Positions 1 through 5,138 of a stretch of 15,336 nucleotides of DNA are shown piece by piece (positions within the stretch are counted from its first letter, which is position 1; the number at the start of each line of letters is the position of its first letter). The notes under the pieces are model-generated. The model had not been told where the DNA came from. It saw only the letters and a program-made list of their open reading frames with translations, and made no database searches. The stretch lies in contig CAYFVU010000085.1 in the NCBI GenBank assembly GCA_964346645.1, positions 1 to 15,336 on the forward strand. The letters run 5' to 3'. Position numbers and translations under genes: made by a program. This stretch comes from CAYFVU01 sp964346645 (lineage in GTDB: Bacteria > Spirochaetota > Spirochaetia > DSM-16054 > Sediminispirochaetaceae).

Positions 1-49
1 GGCCACTAGACCCTGAACCTAGCGTGTCTACCAGTTTCACCACCTGGGC
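1..49 (-). tRNA. tRNA-Leu (anticodon CAG), 5' part only
   Basis: Reading the minus strand from base 49, a 7-base 5' acceptor strand GCCCAGG is followed by TG and a D-arm (GTG ... CAC stem with a GG-containing loop). An anticodon arm CTAGG-TTCAGGG-TCTAG then has CAG at positions 34-36. The long D-loop and the TGGCC opening of a variable arm after the anticodon stem fit a class II leucine tRNA. The variable arm, T-arm and 3' acceptor strand lie outside the window, so the gene is cut by the window edge, not necessarily broken. A good promoter sits upstream at 125-154. The identity comes from the arm layout and anticodon; the missing half cannot be checked. Confidence 0.86.
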
Positions 50-124
50 GGGGTGAGATTGAAGAGGGCAATCCGGACGGATCGTTCATGAGCCATTCGA
101 GGCCTCTTCTCTTTCAGTTGCCAC

Positions 125-154
125 ATAGTAAATAAAATGCCGCGCCATTGTCAA
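125..154 (-). promoter_or_regulatory. sigma-70-type promoter of the tRNA-Leu gene
   Basis: On the minus strand a perfect -35 TTGACA (154-149) is followed after 18 bases by TACTAT (130-125), a 4/6 match to the -10 consensus. The predicted start is near base 118, about 70 bases before the tRNA 5' end, leaving a short leader for 5' processing. No protein start lies between them, so the tRNA is the evident target. Confidence 0.65.
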
Positions 155-164
155 TCCGCGCACA

Positions 165-210
165 GCAATTCTGATTTTGGAAGACTAAAGTCTTCCAAAA
201 TGAGAATTGC
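165..210. repeat. 46-base near-perfect palindrome (REP-like hairpin, copy 1)
   Basis: Two 22-base arms (165-186 and 189-210) flank a 2-base centre and are complementary except for a single G-G mismatch at arm position 9. The arm starts GCAATTCT and continues ATTTTGGAAGACT. There is no T-run on either side, so it does not look like a simple terminator. A related hairpin occurs at 8766-8805: both start CACAGC(A/G)ATTC, share ATTTTG in the upstream arm and CAAAA in the downstream arm, and lie between genes. The similarity suggests a dispersed intergenic element; two copies are not enough to define a family. Confidence 0.6.
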
Positions 211-340
211 CTCCAAATCTTTAGCCATTTCCCCTTTCTCTAAGGGGTTGTGAGCCGCCCAGCTCCCAGTGGAAGAGGAGGGCTGCTGCGTCAGCTCCCG
301 CAGCGGCGGGGTAAAAGGCTATTGGCGCTGAAACTAAGAG
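211..340. other. non-coding stretch with two further small hairpins
   Basis: No convincing gene was found here. The ORFs that cross it have no Shine-Dalgarno sequence or recognisable domain. Two small inverted repeats are visible: CCCCTT/AAGGGG at 231-236/242-247 with a 5-base loop, and GCTGCTGCG/CGCAGCGGC at 282-290/299-307 with one G-T pair and an 8-base loop. Together with the palindromes at 165-210 and 341-379 this makes four hairpins in about 215 bases. The stretch may be just a REP-type cluster, or part of a structured RNA; the sequence does not decide. Confidence 0.4.
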
Positions 341-379
341 GCTTTGACGCTCGATCTAAGGGGTGCCGAGCGTCAAAGC
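341..379 (-). terminator. 13-bp perfect hairpin after the hsp20 operon, probable terminator
   Basis: Arms GCTTTGACGCTCG (341-353) and CGAGCGTCAAAGC (367-379) are perfectly complementary with a 13-base loop. It begins 9 bases beyond the stop of the small ORF at 389-520, where an operon end is expected. After the stem on the minus strand there is only a weak T-containing stretch (CTCTTAGTTTC), so it may be an RNA-stabilising or attenuating hairpin and not a classical intrinsic terminator. Confidence 0.45.
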
Positions 380-388
380 TGGTCAGGA

Positions 389-520
389 CTAATATCTGTC
401 TCGGTCGTGGTAGTTGCTGCGGTTGTCCTTTATAGCTCGTATTACCTTTCCAACAAGGACGTCGAGCTGGGGTTTGAAGAAGTAGCCTATTGCTATTCCT
501 ACGATTATCCAGAATATCAT
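389..520 (-). CDS. small 43-residue membrane-anchored protein, translationally coupled to hsp20
   Basis: Not a family I recognise. The peptide starts MIFWIIVGIAIGYFFKPQ and ends in a charged, polar tail (KDNRSNYHDRDRY). That pattern is one N-terminal hydrophobic helix (residues about 1-15) followed by a short basic, probably amphipathic segment on the cytoplasmic side. Its ATG overlaps the hsp20 stop by ATGA, and a strong Shine-Dalgarno AAAGGAGG lies inside the last hsp20 codons, 6 bases upstream of the ATG. This coupling and signal are strong support for a real gene. Its stop is 9 bases before the hairpin at 341-379, so the pair forms a tidy two-gene operon. It may tether or respond to membrane stress alongside Hsp20; that is inference only. 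Confidence 0.7.
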   Translation of the reverse strand: MIFWIIVGIAIGYFFKPQLDVLVGKVIRAIKDNRSNYHDRDRY

Positions 521-1029
521 TCCGCATCCTCCTTTACTATCTCTACTTTTATTCCCTCTTTAGATTCTACATGCTCCTTAGGCGGTACAACAACCTTTAG
601 AATTCCGTTTTTGAAGACTGCATTGACACTGCCTCGGTCAAACTTGTCCTCGGGGACGTAGTAGCGCTGGTTCTCGATCTCCTTGAACTTCAGGCGGCGC
701 TTGAAGTACTTCACATCCTCTTCCGGCTCCATATTCGGAGCCTTTGCAGAGAAGATCATGTAGTCGCCCTGGAACTCGAGCTCGATGTCGTCCTCCCGAA
801 AACCGGCGAGGGCAAACTCGAATACCAGCTCCTTCTCCTGCGTGAGATAGAGATTCATCGGAGGATACGAGTAGGAGGGATAGTAGTCCACGTTCTCGTC
901 CCTCCGAAAGAACTCCTCGGCCCTATTGCGGGCCTCTTGGTGACCACCGAATGCATCCCCGAAGCTCTTGGTTGCTTCGAAGATCTCATCCATGATCTGA
1001 CCTACATCGATTACGATTTTGTCTTTCAT
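517..1029 (-). CDS. Hsp20/alpha-crystallin family small heat-shock protein
   Basis: This is an ATP-independent holdase chaperone that binds unfolding proteins as a large oligomer in the cytoplasm. At 170 residues it is within the usual 140-170 range. The N-terminal arm (about 1-55) is variable and rich in acidic, Phe and Tyr residues. The alpha-crystallin domain spans about 57-150 and ends with the conserved A-x-x-x-NGIL-KVVVPP signature (NGIL at 141-144). A C-terminal I/V-x-I/V motif (VEIV at 162-165) matches the oligomer-locking tail of the family. The start is ATG at 1029-1027 with GAGGTG 4 bases upstream. The last codons carry the ribosome site for the small downstream ORF. It is transcribed divergently from the ymdB-like gene. 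The leader is GC-rich and folded, so heat-dependent translation control is possible; no CIRCE element is visible. Confidence 0.93.
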   Translation of the reverse strand: MKDKIVIDVGQIMDEIFEATKSFGDAFGGHQEARNRAEEFFRRDENVDYYPSYSYPPMNLYLTQEKELVFEFALAGFREDDIELEFQGDYMIFSAKAPNMEPEEDVKYFKRRLKFKEIENQRYYVPEDKFDRGSVNAVFKNGILKVVVPPKEHVESKEGIKVEIVKEDAE

Positions 1030-1113
1030 GAGACACCTCTCTGTGCGTGTTCCGGCCCCGTACGGCGGCCGTCTCTGCAGCCCCTTCCGGCGACTGCAGG
1101 TTCCTATATAGTA
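1030..1113 (-). promoter_or_regulatory. hsp20 leader: candidate -10 box and structured 5' UTR
   Basis: On the minus strand TACTAT (1113-1108) is a plausible -10 box; no good -35 is seen, so another sigma factor may be used. The predicted leader of about 70-75 bases contains two CTGCAG copies (1094-1099, 1075-1080) that can pair around a 13-base loop, then a GGCC...GGCC hairpin around a self-complementary CCGTACGG. Last comes GAGA-GGTG-TCTC (1041-1030), which places the Shine-Dalgarno GAGGTG within a small stem-loop directly before the ATG. This is the layout expected of an RNA thermometer, but the last stem has only 4 pairs. Confidence 0.35.
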
Positions 1114-1202
1114 AATATAACCAGAGGAAGAGGAATCGACAAAAGAAAAACGAGATCAGCGCTTTCCTAAAACCCCCTATTTTGATAGTATTCTCCTCAT
1201 AT

Positions 1203-2006
1203 ATGAGCATACGCGTACTGTACGTCGGAGAGATCGTAGGCAAGGCCGGTGTGTTCTGCATAAAAAACGGCCTTCCCGAAGTCAAAGACAAATACGGCAT
1301 CGATTTCGTAATCGCCAACGGCGAGGGAGCCACCGGCGGCTACGGAATCGGCAAGAACCACTCGATATACCTCCACAAACTCGGCATCGACGTCATCACT
1401 TCCGGAGAGAAGATCTACTACAAGAAGGACATGGTCCCCCACATCGGTAAGACGCCCTATATCCTGAGGCCGGCGAACTACCCGCCGCAGAATCCCGGCC
1501 GGGGATGGAGGGTCTACCAGGTGGGCGACAAGAAGATCGGGATCATCGACCTGCTCGGCCAGTCGGGATTCACCCGGGTACACCTGAGCAATCCCTTCAC
1601 CTTTCTTCCCGAGTTGGTCAGCAGGGTAAAGCAGGAGACGCCCATCGTCGTCGTCGACTTTCACGCCACCACCACGGCGGAGAAATACTCCATGTTCCAC
1701 CATGCCGACGGCACGGTGGCCGCCATTATCGGCAGCCACACGAAAGTGCTCACCGCCGACGAGCAGATACTCCAGAACGGTACCGGAGTCATCTGCGACG
1801 CGGGCCGCACCGGCAGCTTTCTCAGCGTGGGAGGCTTGGAGCCGGATACCGAGATCCGGCAATTCCTCTCGCAGATTCCGGAGCGTTCGAACGAGTACTG
1901 GGAGGGCCTGGAGCTCCAGGGAGTAGTGCTGCACCTCACCGAAGACGGAAAGACGGAGCACATCGAACGCGTTCGGCACCCTGTCGTGAAAGAAAAGGCA
2001 TCATGA
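1203..2006 (+). CDS. YmdB-family (TIGR00282-like) metallophosphoesterase homologue with degenerate active site
   Basis: The 267-residue length matches the family (about 260-270), as does the collinear motif set: opening R-V-L-Y-V-G-E-I-V-G-K (4-14), ANGEGATGG (38-46), RPANYPP (89-95), NLLG-like DLLGQ (116-120), VDFHATTTAEK (151-161) and GSHTKVLTADE (177-187). Known members are cyclic-nucleotide phosphodiesterases with a two-metal centre. Here several expected ligands differ: Asp in the first motif is Glu10, Asn after Glu41 is Gly42, the GNH motif is G-E69-K70, and the second His of HTH is Lys181. His154 and His179 remain. Activity is therefore doubtful. The ATG at 1203 is chosen because the family begins at this point; an in-frame extension to 1047 runs through the hsp20 leader. 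No clear Shine-Dalgarno is visible. Its stop overlaps the rseC-like start by 4 bases. Confidence 0.85.
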   Translation: MSIRVLYVGEIVGKAGVFCIKNGLPEVKDKYGIDFVIANGEGATGGYGIGKNHSIYLHKLGIDVITSGEKIYYKKDMVPHIGKTPYILRPANYPPQNPGRGWRVYQVGDKKIGIIDLLGQSGFTRVHLSNPFTFLPELVSRVKQETPIVVVDFHATTTAEKYSMFHHADGTVAAIIGSHTKVLTADEQILQNGTGVICDAGRTGSFLSVGGLEPDTEIRQFLSQIPERSNEYWEGLELQGVVLHLTEDGKTEHIERVRHPVVKEKAS

Positions 2007-2428
2007 AGGACACGGGCACAGTACAGAGCGTCAACGGCGAAGAGGTAAAGCTGTTCTGCGGCGCCGGCGAGGCCTGCGGCTCGTGCACAACGAGATCAGG
2101 CTGTTCCGCGAAGACGAGAACGATAACCGCCGCCAACCATACAGGCCTGATAATCCGGCAAGGAGATACCGTCGAGTTTTTCATCCCACCGGGAAAGACC
2201 ATTATCGCCGGGTTCACCATCCTGATCTTCCCTCTGCTCACCTTCATCCTCGCATTCGTCCTGACCGGGCGACTCCTCCCCGCAGCGGACGAGGGACTGC
2301 AGGCGCTTGCCGGCCTTGGCGGACTCGCCGCCGGCTTCGGTGTGAGCTTTCTCTACAACGGATTGACGAAAAAGAAGAATGTGCCGTTAATTACCAGGAG
2401 AGTCGAAGCGCCGCAAGAGCAGTGCTAA
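2003..2428 (+). CDS. RseC/MucC-like membrane protein with four-cysteine motif
   Basis: This 141-residue protein has the RseC/MucC layout. An N-terminal cytoplasmic segment carries a cysteine cluster (Cys19, Cys25, Cys28, Cys34; C-x5-C-x2-C-x5-C), followed by a short beta-rich piece ending VEFFIPPGKT. Two membrane helices follow (about 66-88 and 97-116), then a basic/polar tail. In Enterobacteria RseC modulates the envelope stress factor sigma-E and helps reduce SoxR, and related proteins sit with electron-transport (Rnf) genes. Neither context is seen here, so the exact role is unknown; the cysteines suggest metal or Fe-S binding. ATG at 2003 overlaps the previous stop (ATGA), so translation is probably coupled to the YmdB-like protein. 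It ends convergently with cheB, 21 bases away. Confidence 0.78.
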   Translation: MKDTGTVQSVNGEEVKLFCGAGEACGSCTTRSGCSAKTRTITAANHTGLIIRQGDTVEFFIPPGKTIIAGFTILIFPLLTFILAFVLTGRLLPAADEGLQALAGLGGLAAGFGVSFLYNGLTKKKNVPLITRRVEAPQEQC

Positions 2429-2455
2429 GCAGAGCTGAGCTGAGCACCGCTAAGC
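2424..2455. repeat. three GCTNAGC heptamers between convergent genes
   Basis: GCTAAGC (2424-2430), GCTGAGC (2434-2440) and GCTAAGC (2449-2455) fill the space between the rseC-like and cheB stops. Each is a 3+3 palindrome and they can pair with each other. A GTGCT...AGCAC stem also encloses the middle copy. It is where a bidirectional terminator would be expected, but no T-run is present on either side, so termination is only a possibility. Confidence 0.3.
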
Positions 2456-3658
2456 GGAAGTCTTCACGTGCTCCTTGGCAAGACTGTTCACCGTTTCGGC
2501 CATCTTGTCGAGAGAGACAATTTTCTGGATATGGCCCATCTCCGCGGCAACCTTGGGCATGCCGTAGACGATGCTGCTGACACGGTCCTGTGCGATGGTA
2601 ATGCCGCCCTTGCGGTGAATGCCGCCGATCTCCTTTGCGCCGTCCCTTCCCATACCGGTCATGATGACGCCGAGGGCCTTTCCGCCGTAATGCTTGGCTA
2701 CCGATGCAAAGAGCACGTCCACAGAGGGACGGTGCCCGTTGACCAGTCCGTCCTGGTTGAGGCGAACCACCCCGGCGAGCCGCCGCCGCTCCACCTCGAT
2801 GTGGTAATTCCCCGGACAGATCAGCACCCGCCCAGGCTTGATCAGGTCGCCGTCCGCCGCCTCCTTCACCTCGAGAGGACAGATGCGGTCGAGACTCTTG
2901 GCGAACTCGGTGGTGAACCCGGCGGGCATGTGCTGCACGACGACTATGGGGAGGGGAAAATCGGGGGCGAGATCCACGAACATCGAACGGAGGGCATTCG
3001 GTCCTCCGGTGGAAATCCCGATGGCCACGATTTCCAGATTTCCGGCCTCGTCGCGGGAAACCGGCGGGGGACTCGGTTCGAGCTCCTTCTCGGGCGCAGC
3101 AGCAGCGGCCTTGTGCCGGCGCTCCTCCGCAGCTGCAGGCCGTCTCAGCTCGGCGGTAGCCGAGCCCGACTCGGCGCCTCCTTTCTCTTCGGACCCCTTC
3201 TCGCCGACTTCCTTCTGCGGTTCCGGCTTCTTTCCTTTGGCCCTACGGTAATCCACCCCGTAGCCCCATAGCATCTCGACGAGCTGGCTCTCCACCTTGT
3301 GGATGTCTTCGGATATCGAGCCCGACGGTTTGAGAATGAAGTCCGAGGCGCCGAGGGAGAGGGCCTCCATGGTAATCTTCGCACCCCGCTGCGCAACCGA
3401 GGAGAGGATGACCACGGGGATCTCTATTCCCCTCTTCTTCCGCTCCTTGAGGAAGTCGATGCCGTTCATCTCCGGCATTTCGAGGTCGAGGACAATTATG
3501 TCGGGATCGAGTTTCGGAATCTTTTGCAGGAGAAAGCGGCCGTTCATCGCTTTTCCGGCAAGACTGAGCCCCTGTGCATTTTCGACCATTTTGCCGACGA
3601 GATTTCTCATCAACGCTGAGTCGTCACACACCAATACCGAAACCGTATCTGTACTCAA
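2450..3658 (-). CDS. cheB: CheB: receptor-modification protein-glutamate methylesterase
   Basis: CheB removes methyl groups from (and deamidates) chemoreceptors for adaptation when phosphorylated by CheA. The 402 residues show a receiver domain (about 6-130: acidic Asp12-Asp13, phosphoacceptor Asp58, Lys110). A long linker (about 140-207) rich in Lys/Glu/Ala/Pro follows, longer than in enterobacterial CheB. The methylesterase domain (about 208-398) has the triad Ser216 (GISTGGP), His243 (QHMPAG) and Asp339 (MTGMGRDGA). The start is TTG at 3658-3656: the cheR stop is in the same frame three codons upstream, so no other start precedes the receiver domain. It lies 9 bases after cheR in the same operon; no receptor or CheA/CheW gene is in the window. 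Confidence 0.95.
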   Translation of the reverse strand: MSTDTVSVLVCDDSALMRNLVGKMVENAQGLSLAGKAMNGRFLLQKIPKLDPDIIVLDLEMPEMNGIDFLKERKKRGIEIPVVILSSVAQRGAKITMEALSLGASDFILKPSGSISEDIHKVESQLVEMLWGYGVDYRRAKGKKPEPQKEVGEKGSEEKGGAESGSATAELRRPAAAEERRHKAAAAAPEKELEPSPPPVSRDEAGNLEIVAIGISTGGPNALRSMFVDLAPDFPLPIVVVQHMPAGFTTEFAKSLDRICPLEVKEAADGDLIKPGRVLICPGNYHIEVERRRLAGVVRLNQDGLVNGHRPSVDVLFASVAKHYGGKALGVIMTGMGRDGAKEIGGIHRKGGITIAQDRVSSIVYGMPKVAAEMGHIQKIVSLDKMAETVNSLAKEHVKTSA

Positions 3659-3667
3659 ACCTAACCC

Positions 3668-4486
3668 CTATTCCAAGATTTTTCGATACACCACCGCCCA
3701 ATCGGTCTTGTGGAACTCGAATTTCGTCTTCATGCCGAACAGCGACTCCGAGTGACCAATGAAAAGATAGGAGTGGTTGTTCATCGAATCGTAAAACTTC
3801 TCTATTACACTCTTCTGCGCCGCCTCGTCGAAGTAGATAATCACGTTTCTGCAGAAGATGATATCGAGATTCCGCTGGCCGCTGTCGAACTTCAGGTTGT
3901 GATAGTCGAACTTGACCATCTGTTTGATCTCGTCCTTGACCTGATAACCGCTGTCCTTCTGTTCGAAGAACCGCGTTAGGTACTTCTCCGGAATCCCGCT
4001 GACCTTGTTCTCCGCATAGAAGCCCTCCTTTGCCGTCATCAACGATTTCAGGCTCAGGTCCGAGGCCACGACATCGGCCTGTATTCCCGGCGGCACCTTG
4101 TCCTTGAGTACCATCGCTATCGAGTAGGGTTCCTCTCCGGTCGAGCAGCCTGCGCTCCACACCCGGAGGCTGTTCTGCCCGTTCTTCTTCTTGTGCTGAA
4201 TGAGATCGGGGATGACATAGTTCTCCAGCGTCTGGAAGTGGAGGGTATTGCGAAAGAACCTGGTGAGGTTCGTGGTAACCGTGTCGAGGAGGGTCTTCAG
4301 CTCGTCCTTGTCTTTCTTGATAAGGGAGTGGTACTCTCCGACGCTCTCTATCTTCGTCTTTCTCAGACGCTCCTTGAGTCTGCTCTCGAGAATCGTGCGG
4401 TTGGATTCGGAGAAGTGAATGCCGCTCTCGTTATAGATAATGTCTCGAAACTGCTTGAACTCTTGGTCTGAGAGAAATCGTGCCAT
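3668..4486 (-). CDS. cheR: CheR: chemotaxis receptor methyltransferase
   Basis: CheR transfers methyl groups from S-adenosylmethionine to receptor glutamates, the partner reaction to CheB. At 272 residues it is of normal length. The N-terminal helical domain (about 1-65) is followed by the signature TTNLTRFFRN (71-80), then the SAM-binding motif I VWSAGCSTGEEPYS (109-122). Further along are VVASDLS, the catalytic-domain NVIIYFD segment and the GHSESL motif near the end. The ATG at 4486 gives the family's normal N-terminus. There is no Shine-Dalgarno; a consensus promoter ends only 9 bases upstream, which predicts a leaderless mRNA. It is first in the cheR-cheB operon and divergent from the DUF151 gene. 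Confidence 0.95.
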   Translation of the reverse strand: MARFLSDQEFKQFRDIIYNESGIHFSESNRTILESRLKERLRKTKIESVGEYHSLIKKDKDELKTLLDTVTTNLTRFFRNTLHFQTLENYVIPDLIQHKKKNGQNSLRVWSAGCSTGEEPYSIAMVLKDKVPPGIQADVVASDLSLKSLMTAKEGFYAENKVSGIPEKYLTRFFEQKDSGYQVKDEIKQMVKFDYHNLKFDSGQRNLDIIFCRNVIIYFDEAAQKSVIEKFYDSMNNHSYLFIGHSESLFGMKTKFEFHKTDWAVVYRKILE

Positions 4487-4495
4487 GTATCGTAA

Positions 4496-4524
4496 AGTCT
4501 ATGTGACGGGATATATGCTGTCAA
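4496..4524 (-). promoter_or_regulatory. cheR promoter, predicted leaderless
   Basis: Minus strand: perfect -35 TTGACA (4524-4519), 17-base spacer, -10 TAGACT (4501-4496, 4/6). The cheR ATG begins 9 bases after the -10 box, so transcription should start about 1-3 bases before or at the ATG. The spacing and -35 match are directly visible; the start site is inferred. Confidence 0.7.
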
Positions 4525-4535
4525 TAACGCCCTAT

Positions 4536-4562
4536 AAAAAGCGTTTGTTTCAAACGTTTTTT
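4536..4562. promoter_or_regulatory. palindrome in the cheR / DUF151 divergent region, candidate operator
   Basis: CGTTTG-TTT-CAAACG (4542-4556) is extended by A-runs on the left and T-runs on the right, giving a 12-pair stem (one G-U in RNA) with a 3-base loop. It resembles an intrinsic terminator, yet both adjacent genes point away from it, so nothing needs terminating here. It covers the expected -35 position of the plus-strand promoter and lies 11 bases upstream of the cheR -35 box, a place suited to a repressor or shared operator. Confidence 0.4.
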
Positions 4563-4576
4563 TCCGGGCGGCGTGA

Positions 4577-4594
4577 TATAGTGTTGATGAGAGG
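4577..4594 (+). promoter_or_regulatory. -10 box and ribosome site of the DUF151 gene
   Basis: TATAGT (4577-4582) is a 5/6 match to the -10 consensus. The -35 region falls in the palindrome arm and is poor. GAGAGG (4589-4594) is a fair Shine-Dalgarno 8 bases before the ATG at 4603. The short leader would be about 14 bases. Confidence 0.45.
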
Positions 4595-4602
4595 TTAATT
4601 GC

Positions 4603-5082
4603 ATGAAAGAGTTTACGGTAAAAGGCATGGCCTTGCACAGGAGCACCAAAGTTCCCTTTGTCGTGTTGAAACAGAGGGACGAAGAAATCTCTCTACCGGT
4701 CCCGGTCGGCGCTTTGGAGGCGAGCTCGATCCTCATCGAGCTCGAAGGTGCCACCCCGCCGCGTCCGTCGGCGCACGACCTCATCGCGCATTTCTTCGTT
4801 CGCCACCGCTTCAAGGTGACACAGATAGTCATATCCCATGTAGACGAGGAGTTCTCGGCGGCCCTCATTCACTACCGCAAGGGGCCGAAGAGCTTCAGCA
4901 TGGAAGCCCTTCCCGCCGACGCCATTGCCGTCGCCCTTCGACTGTCGGCTCCCATCTACCTAACCGACGAGGCGGTGGCCTCGGCCCGCGGCAAGGCGTA
5001 TGTGGAGGAAGTCTTGGAATCAACGGCTCCCTCCTATCTCTATGTGCAGCCCGGCTCGGAGCAGATGGCAATCCCGAAGTAG
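4603..5082 (+). CDS. bifunctional nuclease family protein (DUF151)
   Basis: This 159-residue protein matches the DUF151/BFN domain seen in bacteria and plants, including Thermotoga and spirochaetes. It has the LPVPVGALEASSI-like strand (31-43), the RPSAHDLIAHF helix (54-64), VTQIVISHVDEEFSAALIHY (72-91) and the family signature LPADAIAVALRLSAPIYLTDE (104-124). Some members have been reported to have DNase/RNase activity, but the cellular role is unclear. The gene stands alone between its own promoter and the pyrG promoter; it is not obviously co-transcribed with either side. The family call is firm, the function open. Confidence 0.88.
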   Translation: MKEFTVKGMALHRSTKVPFVVLKQRDEEISLPVPVGALEASSILIELEGATPPRPSAHDLIAHFFVRHRFKVTQIVISHVDEEFSAALIHYRKGPKSFSMEALPADAIAVALRLSAPIYLTDEAVASARGKAYVEEVLESTAPSYLYVQPGSEQMAIPK

Positions 5083-5101
5083 GGCTGCCCGCGATAGACG
5101 A

Positions 5102-5130
5102 TTGCTCAAAATCGGCTGCTGTTTTATAAT
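5102..5130 (+). promoter_or_regulatory. pyrG promoter, predicted leaderless
   Basis: A perfect -10 TATAAT (5125-5130) follows a weak -35 TTGCTC (5102-5107, 3/6) with a 17-base spacer. The pyrG ATG begins at 5139, 8 bases after the -10 box, and the intervening CCTCCCAC contains no Shine-Dalgarno. The mRNA should begin at or within a base or two of the ATG. Confidence 0.6.
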
Positions 5131-5138
5131 CCTCCCAC

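Noticed and set aside
151..228. 25-residue minus-strand ORF (starts MAKDLEAILILEDF)
   Set aside because: It reads straight through the 46-base palindrome and into the tRNA promoter and has no Shine-Dalgarno; the reading frame is probably accidental.
250..661. Plus-strand ORFs of 61 and 105 residues across the hairpin region and the hsp20 3' end
   Set aside because: No ribosome site or domain; the second runs antisense through hsp20 and the better-supported small ORF.
1030..1200. CIRCE (HrcA) element in front of hsp20
   Set aside because: No TTAGCACTC-N9-GAGTGCTAA type repeat is present in the leader or upstream region.
1197..1979. 260-residue minus-strand ORF opposite the ymdB-like gene
   Set aside because: Its sequence is the antisense of well-conserved YmdB-family motifs and it shows no domain of its own; long antisense frames are common in GC-rich genes.
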